Assembly: GCF_013391805.1 (NCBI RefSeq)
Contig: NZ_CP058364.1
Location: 806,501-870,500, forward strand
Source of the DNA: Galbibacter sp. BG1
Lineage (GTDB): Bacteria > Bacteroidota > Bacteroidia > Flavobacteriales > Flavobacteriaceae
DNA length: 64,000 nt
Direction of reading: 5' to 3'
Position 1 is the first letter of the stretch. Each line of letters opens with the position of its first letter. The notes under the pieces are model-generated. The model was not told where the DNA came from. It worked only from the letters and a program-made list of their open reading frames with translations, and did not search any database. This document shows, piece after piece, positions 17,637 through 25,999 of the stretch. The position numbers were made by a program, and so were the translations under genes.

Positions 17637-18434
17637 ATGAAAAAATTACTACTTCCACTTCTCGCCTGTTTCTTTACGGTATTTGCCTCTGCTCAAGAGG
17701 AAGAAAATGCTGCAGCCAACAGCGCTGCCCAAGCAAACAACCCCTTGGCGAACATGACAGCTTTAAACTTTCATGATTATTACACCCCAAAATTATCCAA
17801 TGCTCCAGACGATGCCTATCTTAACACGGCATGGGTGCGCTTTGCAAAACCGTTTTCGAGTGGAAAGTTATTGTTAAGGGTTTCTACACCTCTAAGCACT
17901 ATTGGAACCCCCGATGTAAATGGCAACGTAAACACGGTAAACGGACTCGGGGATATCAACGCATTTATGTCTTATAATTTTGTCTCTAAACCATCGGCTA
18001 CTGTGGGTGCGGGACCTTTATTGACTGCTCCAACCGCATCCAATGAGCTTCTTGGAACTGGAAAATGGCAGGCAGGTTTCGCCTTTGTGGCTTTTATTGC
18101 CAAATCCCCCGTTTTTCAATTTGGTTCGCTGGTAACTTGGCAAACCTCCATCGCTGGGCAAAGCGACAGGGAAAGCACTAACAATGCCGCCTTTCAGCCT
18201 TTCTATTTTTGGCAGTTGGGAAAAGGACTTTATTTAAGGGGTGCCCCTATTTGGTATTTCGATATAAAAAATGACGCTTACAGTGTTCCTATGGGACTAG
18301 GTGTTGGTAAGGTTATAAAGGTTGGGGATACGATGATCAATTGCTTTATAGAACCCCAATATTCCATGCTAACTTATGGAACACAACCATTATTTCAAGT
18401 TTTCACAGGGATTAACTTACAATTCATGAATTAA
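17637..18434 (+). CDS. Exported outer-membrane barrel protein, unknown substrate
   Basis: The 265-residue protein has a clear signal peptide (MKKLLLPLLACFFTVFASAQ) and then an acidic Ala/Asn-rich linker. The remainder is built from amphipathic beta strands ending in a hydrophobic strand (FQVFTGINLQFMN). Motifs such as GLGDINAFMSYNF resemble the MetA/phenol-degradation-type transporter barrels common in Proteobacteria and Bacteroidota. No enzymatic motif is seen. A structured untranslated leader precedes it, and the DUF502-like membrane protein gene follows after 19 bases. Confidence 0.65.
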   Translation: MKKLLLPLLACFFTVFASAQEEENAAANSAAQANNPLANMTALNFHDYYTPKLSNAPDDAYLNTAWVRFAKPFSSGKLLLRVSTPLSTIGTPDVNGNVNTVNGLGDINAFMSYNFVSKPSATVGAGPLLTAPTASNELLGTGKWQAGFAFVAFIAKSPVFQFGSLVTWQTSIAGQSDRESTNNAAFQPFYFWQLGKGLYLRGAPIWYFDIKNDAYSVPMGLGVGKVIKVGDTMINCFIEPQYSMLTYGTQPLFQVFTGINLQFMN

Positions 18435-18453
18435 TTGTAGCTAAATACTTTAA

Positions 18454-19083
18454 ATGAAATTTTTTAATAAATCTACCAACGCAGTCATCTTAGGAGGAAT
18501 CTTTTTTTTGATTCCCCTATTACTTATTATTTTGTTAATTACACATGCCTTACAGCTATTACTGCCCATTGGAAGAAAAATTGTAGAACTGCTGCACATT
18601 CATTCCCTTTTTGGCGCGGCTACTGTTACCATAGTTACCATTTTAATCATTGTTTTAGTTTGTTACCTCAGTGGTTTCTTGGTTCAAAAAGGATTGGTAA
18701 ACGACTGGGGACAAAAAGTAGAAGACAAACTTTTTCTATTTTTTCCGAGTTTACAAATTCTTAAATATCGCCTGCTAGGAGATAAACTCTCACAAAATAA
18801 TGACAGCGATAACTGGAAGGCTATCCTACTTAAAGAAGATGTTTATTATCGAATTGCTTTTATAATTTCTGAAGAAAAAGACGTATTGAATATTTTCATC
18901 CCAGATGCCCCTAGAATGGATGCGGGCGAAATTCGACACTTTAAAATGAAAGATTGTGAGTACGTTACCATTTCCATGAAAGACGCAATGAACTCCCTCA
19001 ATAGCTTCGGCAGAGATGGACAAATGGGTAAATACATTGGTAAGACTGCTGTCGCGGAGCAAAGTACAAAAAATTCAATCTAG
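18454..19083 (+). CDS. DUF502-like inner-membrane protein
   Basis: The 209-residue protein has two strong membrane helices (about 10-37 and 54-77) followed by a soluble domain of about 120 residues containing PSLQILKYRLLGDKL and IFIPDAPRMDAGEIRHF. Two N-terminal helices and a Pro-containing soluble part fit the DUF502 family, whose function is unknown. It lies 19 bases after the preceding barrel gene and 35 bases before the next outer-membrane gene, so it may belong to an envelope operon. Confidence 0.65.
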   Translation: MKFFNKSTNAVILGGIFFLIPLLLIILLITHALQLLLPIGRKIVELLHIHSLFGAATVTIVTILIIVLVCYLSGFLVQKGLVNDWGQKVEDKLFLFFPSLQILKYRLLGDKLSQNNDSDNWKAILLKEDVYYRIAFIISEEKDVLNIFIPDAPRMDAGEIRHFKMKDCEYVTISMKDAMNSLNSFGRDGQMGKYIGKTAVAEQSTKNSI

Positions 19084-19118
19084 CCAACAACCATCTTTCT
19101 GCATTTAAGCCAAGAAAA

Positions 19119-20162
19119 ATGAGAAAACCCACAAGATTTATTTTAAAAAATTTTATTTGGCTCATTATTTTATTGGGGATAAGCCAAAGCATTTTTGGTC
19201 AAGATATTCCCATACGTAAGATAGAACAACAACATATAGACAGTCTTAAAAACTCCGATTATCCTTTTGTCCTGCCTATTTATGGAGATCGGGTTCAAAA
19301 AATGGGTCACGATCTCCCGCTCCCCTTTGGTATTATGGTAAATTACATCAGTCAAGATAACGAACTTACCTTAACCAATTTAGAGCTTAAATTAAACGAT
19401 AGTGATTTTATTCCAATGGAATTTATCCAGTTCGATAAAATTAAAAGTTCCGCACGCGTGGTCAACGTGCGTTTGGATGCTTGGCTTTTTCCTTTTTTGA
19501 ATGTGTATGGACTTTATGCAAGGGCACAAACCGATAATTTGGTTCCGCTAGTCGCTCCATTTCAGTTCGACATACCCACCACCCCCACAGCAGATACTTA
19601 TGGTGTGGGAACGGTACTTGCTTATGGATCTGGCAAATACTTTGCCATTGCAAACACCAACTTTACTTGGTCTAACATTAGCTCTTTAGACGGACTGGTG
19701 TTTGGTACAGTGTCCAATTTTAAAATTGGTCGAAGCTTTGCGTTTCAAAAGAGATTTCACAATATCAATCTAAGCTTAGGGGTTCAACACCAACATTTAC
19801 AAAGAAATTCATCGGGATCACTATCCATTAGTGAAATGTTCTCTCAGGTAGATCAAGCCAAACTGCAAGAGATAAAAGACGATATTAATAGTGCGGCGAC
19901 CAATTGGTACGATAATCTTGGGCCTGCCCAAAAAGTTTTGGTAAATCAAATAGTAGGGGAAATTCAAGATTGGCTTGATGGTAGAACCCCAGGGAACTCC
20001 GAACTGGGATATCGCTTCGATAAAGATCCGTTAGGAGAATTTTCATTTCAAATTGGAGTACAATACAACCACGGCAGAAAATGGTGGTACCGCCTGGAAA
20101 CCGGAATTGGCAGGGGTAGAACACAAATATTGGTTTCAGCTAATTACCGGTTCGGACTTTAA
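19119..20162 (+). CDS. Outer-membrane protein, paralogue of the protein at 62867-63907
   Basis: A 347-residue exported protein (signal peptide about residues 1-28, ending FGQ). Short beta strands with aromatic ends run to a terminal SANYRFGL strand. It shares long stretches with the protein encoded at 62867-63907, including the LPIYG, LPLPFG, DAWLFPFLN, NWYDDL/NWYDNL and GRGRTQ blocks. Both have a helical insertion of about 60 residues (SISEMFSQVDQAKLQEIKDD...) before the last strands, unusual for a simple porin. Function unknown. Confidence 0.68.
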   Translation: MRKPTRFILKNFIWLIILLGISQSIFGQDIPIRKIEQQHIDSLKNSDYPFVLPIYGDRVQKMGHDLPLPFGIMVNYISQDNELTLTNLELKLNDSDFIPMEFIQFDKIKSSARVVNVRLDAWLFPFLNVYGLYARAQTDNLVPLVAPFQFDIPTTPTADTYGVGTVLAYGSGKYFAIANTNFTWSNISSLDGLVFGTVSNFKIGRSFAFQKRFHNINLSLGVQHQHLQRNSSGSLSISEMFSQVDQAKLQEIKDDINSAATNWYDNLGPAQKVLVNQIVGEIQDWLDGRTPGNSELGYRFDKDPLGEFSFQIGVQYNHGRKWWYRLETGIGRGRTQILVSANYRFGL

Positions 20163-20197
20163 AAAAATAAAAACATCAATTCTAAATCATTAATATC

Positions 20198-20845
20198 ATG
20201 AAAAAACTAGTCACTTTAATAATTGCCATTACATTTTTCGGGGTATCCCAGGCCCAGGACTATTATGTCACCGCCTACGGAAGTTATGCTTTCGACGATA
20301 GTTTCGATTCATACTACAGCGGCGGTTCATTTTACGACGGTAAAATAGAAGGTGGACTTCAATGGGGGATTGGGGCAGAATATAAACCTTCCCCATATAT
20401 GGGGTTTGAATTGACCTATTTAAGGCAAGACACCGAAGCGCCAACTTCCTACAGAACCTTTAATTCGGGAAGGACTCAAAGAACCGATTTCGATTTAGGG
20501 ATTAATTACCTTATGGTAGGGGGAAATAGATATTTCACAGGTCCCAATGCTCCATTTCAAGGTTATGGAGGGCTAATGGCCGGAGTTATGTTTGCCGATA
20601 TCTACAATCCCGATTTAGACCGGGACGACGATACCACAAAGTTTAGTTGGGGAGCTAAATTGGGCGGTATTTATTGGATGAACGATTATGTAGGCATAAA
20701 AATGCAAGCACAATTATTATCGGCGGTACAGGCTGCTGGAGGTGGTTTTTATTTTAGTGGCTATGGTCCTCAGGCAGGTTTAACGACATATTCTACTATT
20801 TATCAATTTTCATTGGGAGGCGGATTGGTTTTTAGTCTTAATTAA
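20198..20845 (+). CDS. OmpA-like small outer-membrane beta-barrel
   Basis: A 215-residue protein with a signal peptide (MKKLVTLIIAITFFGVSQAQ) and an eight-stranded-barrel pattern: alternating hydrophobic residues, Tyr/Trp/Phe-rich strand ends, and Gly/Asp-rich loops (NPDLDRDDDTT could bind calcium). The C-terminal strand ends FSLN. It is 35 bases downstream of the preceding outer-membrane protein gene. A rho-independent terminator follows. No enzymatic residues are recognised. Confidence 0.7.
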   Translation: MKKLVTLIIAITFFGVSQAQDYYVTAYGSYAFDDSFDSYYSGGSFYDGKIEGGLQWGIGAEYKPSPYMGFELTYLRQDTEAPTSYRTFNSGRTQRTDFDLGINYLMVGGNRYFTGPNAPFQGYGGLMAGVMFADIYNPDLDRDDDTTKFSWGAKLGGIYWMNDYVGIKMQAQLLSAVQAAGGGFYFSGYGPQAGLTTYSTIYQFSLGGGLVFSLN

Positions 20846-20866
20846 AAGATCACTATAAAAAATTTT

Positions 20867-20894
20867 AAGGAGTCCTCTCAAAGGCTCCTTTTTT
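20867..20894 (+). terminator. Intrinsic terminator
   Basis: The stem AAGGAG-T-CC pairs with GG-CTCCTT (20867-20875 with 20883-20890, one bulge), followed directly by a run of T. It ends the envelope gene run that finishes at 20845. Confidence 0.82.
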
Positions 20895-20941
20895 CAGTTT
20901 TAACGGAGTTCTATTCCAAACCAAAATTTATGTATGTAGAT

Positions 20942-20971
20942 TTAACTTCTAAGTTATAATCCTTATCTTTG
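20942..20971 (+). promoter_or_regulatory. Bacteroidota-type promoter of the mrp gene
   Basis: TATCTTTG at 20964-20971 matches the TANNTTTG -7 element used by the Bacteroidota primary sigma factor. A TT-rich stretch at 20942-20948 lies at about the right distance for the less conserved -33 element. Start of transcription would be near 20978, giving a leader of about 58 bases. Confidence 0.6.
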
Positions 20972-21035
20972 TAATTTAGAATCAGTTTAAAATAGAAGAC
21001 TCGTTTTAAAACTTTAGAATTCAGAAAAATTATAC

Positions 21036-22166
21036 ATGAAAATAGATAAGAAAGACGTTATAAAAGCACTTGAAAGTATTTCTGCTCCCGGTGAGGGAAA
21101 AAATATGATAGAAAGTGGTGCTGTAACGAATGTAATGACGTTTGGAGATGAAGTGGTAGTAGATATCACTATCAACAACCCAAGTTTACAAGCTAAGAAA
21201 AAAACGGAGGTCGAGATTTTAAAGACCATTCACGATAAGGTTTACCAAAAAGCGAAAGTAAAGGTAAACCTAAAAGTAGAAGCTCCCGAAAAGCCACAAA
21301 TAAAAGGAAAAAACATTCCGGGAATAAAAAATATTATTGCCGTGGCTTCCGGTAAAGGAGGTGTAGGTAAATCTACCGTAACTTCCAACTTAGCCGTTAC
21401 GCTATCTAGAATGGGCTTTAATGTAGGTCTATTGGATGCCGATATTTACGGCCCTTCAGCTCCCATCATGTTCGATGTGGAAAATGAAAAACCACTGGCC
21501 ATTAATGTAGATGGAAAGTCTAAGATGAAGCCCATTGAAAGCTATGGAGTAAAAATCTTATCCATTGGTTTCTTTACCCAGCCCAATCAAGCCGTAATTT
21601 GGAGAGGCCCTATGGCTTCCAAAGCATTAAACCAAATGATTTTTGATGCTGCTTGGGGAGAATTAGATTTCTTGCTTATCGACCTTCCCCCTGGAACCGG
21701 AGACATTCATTTAAGCATTATGCAGGCCTTGCCAATTACAGGCGCTGTGGTGGTGAGCACCCCACAAAATGTGGCCTTGGCAGATGCCAAGAAAGGTGTT
21801 GCCATGTTTCAACAGGAGAGCATAAATGTACCTGTGCTGGGCATTGTAGAGAATATGGCTTATTTTACCCCAGAAGAATTACCCGATAATAAATATTACA
21901 TTTTCGGTAAGGAAGGAGCTCAAAACCTGTCTAAAGATTTAGGAGTGCCATTTATTGGAGAAATCCCATTGGTGCAAAGCATTCGGGAGGCTGGAGATGT
22001 AGGTAGACCAGCAGCTCTGCAAGACAACACACCGCTTACAGATGCCTTCGAAGATATCACCAAAAACATCGTTCAAGAAGTAGTAAGCCGTAACAAGAGT
22101 TTACCTCCAACAGAAGCCATTAAAATAACCACTATGGCAGGCTGCTCGGCCGTTAACAAGAAATAA
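21036..22166 (+). CDS. mrp: Mrp/NBP35-type iron-sulfur cluster carrier ATPase
   Basis: The 376-residue protein has an N-terminal MIP18/DUF59-like domain (about 1-85) and a deviant-Walker P-loop ATPase domain (GKGGVGKST at residues 106-114, DADIYGPSAP after it, DLPPGTGD as Walker B). The family carries Fe-S clusters to apo-proteins. The CxxC pair that bridges a cluster in many family members (in the region after GIVENMSYF) is absent: here the segment reads AYFTPEELPDNKYY. A single C-terminal Cys is present (AGCSAVNKK). The Nfu gene is 10 bases downstream. Confidence 0.92.
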   Translation: MKIDKKDVIKALESISAPGEGKNMIESGAVTNVMTFGDEVVVDITINNPSLQAKKKTEVEILKTIHDKVYQKAKVKVNLKVEAPEKPQIKGKNIPGIKNIIAVASGKGGVGKSTVTSNLAVTLSRMGFNVGLLDADIYGPSAPIMFDVENEKPLAINVDGKSKMKPIESYGVKILSIGFFTQPNQAVIWRGPMASKALNQMIFDAAWGELDFLLIDLPPGTGDIHLSIMQALPITGAVVVSTPQNVALADAKKGVAMFQQESINVPVLGIVENMAYFTPEELPDNKYYIFGKEGAQNLSKDLGVPFIGEIPLVQSIREAGDVGRPAALQDNTPLTDAFEDITKNIVQEVVSRNKSLPPTEAIKITTMAGCSAVNKK

Positions 22167-22176
22167 TTTAAATAAG

Positions 22177-22416
22177 ATGACGTCGGAAGAAGTTAAATTA
22201 AACGTAGAAAAAGCACTGGAAGAGATAAGACCTTTTCTAGAAAGCGACGGTGGGAACATAAGTTTAGTTTCCATCGACAACGACAAACTCGTAAAAGTGA
22301 AACTGGAAGGAGCTTGCGTTGGTTGTAGTGTAAACCAAATGACGTTAAAAAGTGGTGTGGAAATGACCATTAAAAAATACGTTCCACAGATAGAACAAGT
22401 TATAAATATAGAATAG
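22177..22416 (+). CDS. NifU C-terminal domain (Nfu) iron-sulfur scaffold
   Basis: A 79-residue stand-alone Nfu domain with the cluster-binding CxxC at C47/C50 (GACVGCSV) and the preceding LESDGGN motif. Nfu proteins bind a 4Fe-4S cluster between two subunits and pass it to targets. It lies 10 bases after mrp, so the pair probably works together in cluster delivery. Confidence 0.94.
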   Translation: MTSEEVKLNVEKALEEIRPFLESDGGNISLVSIDNDKLVKVKLEGACVGCSVNQMTLKSGVEMTIKKYVPQIEQVINIE

Positions 22417-22423
22417 ATTGTTG

Positions 22424-22515
22424 GGGCGCATGAACCGGGCTTTCGCCACTCGCTTTCCAGACCTTTCAGTGTCTGGAAGAGCTCAAACAAAGGCTTAATC
22501 CCTTGCGCAAAACCA
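22424..22515. repeat. Candidate interspersed intergenic repeat
   Basis: This GC-richer stretch contains GGGCTTTCGCCACTCGC, a CCAGAC/GTCTGG hairpin (about 22456-22475) and GGCTTAATCCCTTGCGCA. The composition differs from the surrounding AT-rich spacers and its wording resembles non-coding repeats seen between genes of other Flavobacteriaceae. Only one copy is in the window, so repeat status cannot be shown here. Confidence 0.4.
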
Positions 22516-22572
22516 AACGGCACTACAAAAATATGTGCTACTCTTTTTTATTCTTCAAAAAGTTGTTTTTCA

Positions 22573-23625
22573 ATGATTAAAACAGATATTCTCATCATAG
22601 GAGCCGGTCCTACAGGTCTTTTTACTGTTTTCGAAGCCGGTTTACTAAAATTAAAATGTCACCTTATAGATGCTTTACCGCAACCCGGCGGCCAATGTTC
22701 TGAAATCTATCCGAAAAAGCCCATTTACGATATCCCAGGATTTCCCGAGGTTTTGGCAGGAGATCTGGTAACAAATTTAATGAAGCAAATAGAAGCTTTC
22801 GAACCTGGTTTTACGTTGGGCGAGCGCGCAGAAACTATTGAAAAACAAGAGGACGAATCTTTTGTCGTAACCACCAACAAAGGCACAAAACACCACGCCA
22901 AGGTGGTAGCCATTGCAGGGGGCCTCGGAAGTTTTGAACCAAGAAAGCCACAATTGGAAAACATTACCGAATTTGAAGATAATGGCGTGGAATACATTAT
23001 TCGCGATCCAGAAATTTACCGCGGGAAAAAAGTGGCTATAGCCGGCGGTGGCGATTCTGCGTTAGACTGGAGTATATTCTTGGCAGATGTTGCCGAAGAA
23101 GTAACCCTTATCCATAGAAGAAATGAATTTAGGGGAGCCTTGGATTCCGTAGAAAAAGTAGAAGAACTTAAAAAATTAGGTAAAATAAACCTTATTACCC
23201 CGGCTGAAGTAAAAGCACTGCATGGAAATGGAAAGCTGGAAAGCATCTCCATTAAACAGGAAGAAGAACTCCTCGACTTAGCCGTAGATCATTTTATTCC
23301 TTTATTCGGTTTATCCCCAAAATTGGGACCTATTGCCAATTGGGGTTTGGAAATTGAGAAAAACGCTATAAAAGTTGACAATACTTTAGACTACCAAACA
23401 AATATTCCAGGCGTTTATGCCATTGGTGATGTAAATACCTATCCCGGTAAATTAAAACTTATTCTTTGCGGATTTCACGAAGCAACGCTTATGTGCCAAA
23501 GCGCCTACAAACGTATTTTCCCTGATAAAAAGTACGTTATGAAATACACTACAGTGAGTGGCGTTGACGGTTTCGACGGAAGTAGAAAAGAAGCTGAAAA
23601 AGCAGTTGTAAAATCCATTAAATAA
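22573..23625 (+). CDS. Ferredoxin-NADP reductase, thioredoxin-reductase type
   Basis: A 350-residue flavoprotein with the FAD motif GAGPTG (residues 10-15) and an NADPH motif near residue 155 (IAGGGDSALDW). The CxxC disulfide of thioredoxin reductase is absent, and CSEIYPKKPIYDIPGFP is the hallmark of TrxR-like ferredoxin-NADP reductases (YumC-like). The ferredoxin gene follows after 93 bases, so the two probably form a redox pair, perhaps supplying electrons for Fe-S assembly by the upstream Mrp and Nfu proteins. Confidence 0.9.
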   Translation: MIKTDILIIGAGPTGLFTVFEAGLLKLKCHLIDALPQPGGQCSEIYPKKPIYDIPGFPEVLAGDLVTNLMKQIEAFEPGFTLGERAETIEKQEDESFVVTTNKGTKHHAKVVAIAGGLGSFEPRKPQLENITEFEDNGVEYIIRDPEIYRGKKVAIAGGGDSALDWSIFLADVAEEVTLIHRRNEFRGALDSVEKVEELKKLGKINLITPAEVKALHGNGKLESISIKQEEELLDLAVDHFIPLFGLSPKLGPIANWGLEIEKNAIKVDNTLDYQTNIPGVYAIGDVNTYPGKLKLILCGFHEATLMCQSAYKRIFPDKKYVMKYTTVSGVDGFDGSRKEAEKAVVKSIK

Positions 23626-23718
23626 CAAATGTAGATAGAGCCGTGAAAAATTATCCCTAGCAGATTACTAGGGTACTGAACTTTTTGATTATTTTTACTG
23701 CTCCAAAAAAGCACAGGT

Positions 23719-24048
23719 ATGTCTGATATTACGATTAAAATTAAAGACCGCGAAGGCGAGGTTCACGAAATACAAGCTCCTACCGATATGGCTATGAACT
23801 TGATGGAAGTAGTGCGTTCCTACGAGCTTGCTCCAGAAGGAACCATTGGTGTTTGCGGCGGGATGGCCATGTGCGCTTCTTGCCAATGCTACGTGCTTTC
23901 AGATCATCCTTTACCAGAAATGAGCTATGACGAAGATCTTATGCTTGCCGAAGCCTTTAATGTTCAAGATAATAGCAGACTCGGCTGCCAAATACAAATG
24001 ACCTTCGACCTTGACGGGTTGGAAGTGGAACTGGCTCCGGAAGTATAA
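23719..24048 (+). CDS. Adrenodoxin-type 2Fe-2S ferredoxin
   Basis: A 109-residue ferredoxin. The four cluster ligands are C46, C52, C55 and C90, in the spacing CxxxxxCxxC...C of adrenodoxin/ISC-type ferredoxins. A further Cys, C57, is not an expected ligand. A 6-bp hairpin (23655-23660 with 23668-23673) lies in the gap after the reductase gene and may weaken readthrough. It probably takes electrons from the reductase encoded upstream. Confidence 0.93.
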   Translation: MSDITIKIKDREGEVHEIQAPTDMAMNLMEVVRSYELAPEGTIGVCGGMAMCASCQCYVLSDHPLPEMSYDEDLMLAEAFNVQDNSRLGCQIQMTFDLDGLEVELAPEV

Positions 24049-24155
24049 TTTTTTTGATAACTTTATAGCTGTTTGATTGTCTCTCTGCCGAAAATCAACC
24101 ATGATTTACGACGCAAAATGTAGATAGCTAATTGTACTTTAAAACGACATTAAGG

Positions 24156-25257
24156 CTATTTTTCCTTTTTCTTATCGGCAATTAATATTTTGAAAAAATC
24201 AGCTACTTTCGATGCTCCATTATTTCCTCCATCGTCGATATTAGATAAGATTACGACTGTATAATGATCGTCCATAAAATCCATCAGTTCACAGTGTATT
24301 CCATACCATCCACCGCTATGACCAATTATAGTTTGATTGTATCTGTTATCAATATCGATTGCATAACCCAAATATGTATTATACCCTTTCACCTTCGGTT
24401 CTAACATCAGATCTGTTATCTCCTTGCCTAGCAATTTGTGGTTTCTCAAAGCTTTTGAGAACTTAAATAAATCTTCTATTGTAGAATAATAGAATCCCGC
24501 AGGTGATGCTTTAGTAAGATAATAATCATTCCTTTTTAGGTTTGTATTTTGACCAAAACCTGTTGTATATCCACTCGCCTTATTTTTTACAATTGAATCT
24601 ACTTGAATTTCTGAAGTTTCCAACATGTTTGCTGGTTTCAGAATTTTTTCTTTTATATAATCGTAATAATTTTCCCCAGAAACATTCTCAATTATCAAAC
24701 CTAAAATCACGAATCCAGTCCCGCTATAATAATATTTCGTACCTGGTTTTAGATAAAAGTGTATCGTTCACAAAAAGCGGCACAAAATCAGAAATTTCAT
24801 TATAATCTGAATTCTTTATTTTATCTAAATCAGCAACATAGAAGTTGTTGAGTCCAGATGTATGTGTCAAGAGTTGATGAACTGTTACCGAGTCTCTAAC
24901 AGTTTTGTTTGGGTAATATGGTAAATACTTCCCTATAGGACTCTCCAGATCTATTTTACCCTCCTCATAAAGATTTAAAGCTGCAGTGGCAGTGAACGTT
25001 TTTGTAATTGAAGCTATATTAAATTTAGTGTCAATTTTATTTTTTACATCATATTCTATACTGGAAAATCCGTAAGCTCTTTTTTCTATTATTTTATCTT
25101 TGTGAGCAACCAATATTGTTCCTGAAAAATCATCTTGGCTTAAACTGTCGAGAAACTTAGCAATTTCAGAGTTTTTTTCGCCGTTTGATTGTCCGAAACC
25201 TAAAGTTACAATTAGTAAAATCGTAATCGTTAGATAAAATTTTGCTCCAATATTCAT
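24156..25257 (-). pseudogene. Serine hydrolase (class C beta-lactamase family), single-base frameshift
   Basis: Two adjacent minus-strand frames form one protein. The first (25257 down to 24724, 177 residues) has a signal peptide and the SxxK motif (SITK), then runs off frame into TRYEILL and stops. The second (ending 24156) continues with VILGLIIENVSGENYYDYI and a C-terminal HSGGWYG motif. Removing one base from the four-T run at 24747-24750 restores KPGTKYYYSGTGFVILG, including the YSG catalytic tyrosine motif. This is either a recent inactivating mutation, a phase-variable homopolymer, or a sequencing error. The family includes peptidases and esterases that act in the envelope. Confidence 0.88.
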
Positions 25258-25293
25258 GGGTTTACTTTATTGTTGAAGAACTACTCCCAGTCT

Positions 25294-25995
25294 CTACTTC
25301 ACAATATTCTTGTTTTTTATTTCAAGGATAATCTGGGCTACAAAACTGCTATATGCTTCTTTAGAAGGATGCAAACCATCGGACGCTACTAAATTGGAAT
25401 TACGCAGCCCCTCCCTGGTAATGTTGGTAATATTTACAAAACTTACCCCCATAATGTCCGCCGTTTTCTTTGCAAATGCATTGTATTTATCTATTTCCTC
25501 GGAAATTTGCTTTGGGTTATCCTTTTTTTGTCCGAAAGGAGTGTAAGCATAATCAGGAATAGAAACCACAAAAACATGATCATTTCTTCCTTTAGCAAGC
25601 TGGATAGCTTTTGCCAAAAGAGCAGGAAAGTCTTCTTGATAAAGAGAAAAATCTTTCCCTTGATATTGATTGTTAACACCAATTAAAAGAGTGACCATAT
25701 CTTGATCTGGGGTTGGATTCGCTTTCTTAATTCCTTCTATGAGGTCGGAGGTCGTCCATCCTGTTTTTGCGATTACTTGTAATTCAATTTTCTTATCTTC
25801 CTCTTCCGCAAGTTTGGAAATTAGTTGAATGGGGAACTTGCAACTTTCACATACGCTTTCCCCAATGGTATAACTATCGCCTAAAGCTAGATATTTTAAG
25901 TCTTCTTCTGGCGGGCTTGTACTATTTACAGAAGGCTGTGTTGTTTTACAGGCCCCTAAAATCACCACGGCTATAATTAGTATAATTCTTTTCAT
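25294..25995 (-). CDS. SGNH/GDSL-family hydrolase lipoprotein
   Basis: A 233-residue protein with a lipoprotein signal (VVILGACK, Cys at residue 16). Block I GDSYT carries the nucleophile Ser, block III is GVNNQ, and block V DGLHPS carries the Asp and His, so the catalytic set is complete. SGNH enzymes deacylate lipids or sugars. It lies 4 bases after the PQQ dehydrogenase gene and ends the minus-strand operon. Substrate unknown. Confidence 0.88.
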   Translation of the reverse strand: MKRIILIIAVVILGACKTTQPSVNSTSPPEEDLKYLALGDSYTIGESVCESCKFPIQLISKLAEEEDKKIELQVIAKTGWTTSDLIEGIKKANPTPDQDMVTLLIGVNNQYQGKDFSLYQEDFPALLAKAIQLAKGRNDHVFVVSIPDYAYTPFGQKKDNPKQISEEIDKYNAFAKKTADIMGVSFVNITNITREGLRNSNLVASDGLHPSKEAYSSFVAQIILEIKNKNIVK

Positions 25996-25999
25996 CTGT

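Noticed and set aside
23655-23673. Terminator between the reductase and ferredoxin genes
   Set aside because: The stem is only 6 bp with no T-run next to it, so it is noted as a weak hairpin only.
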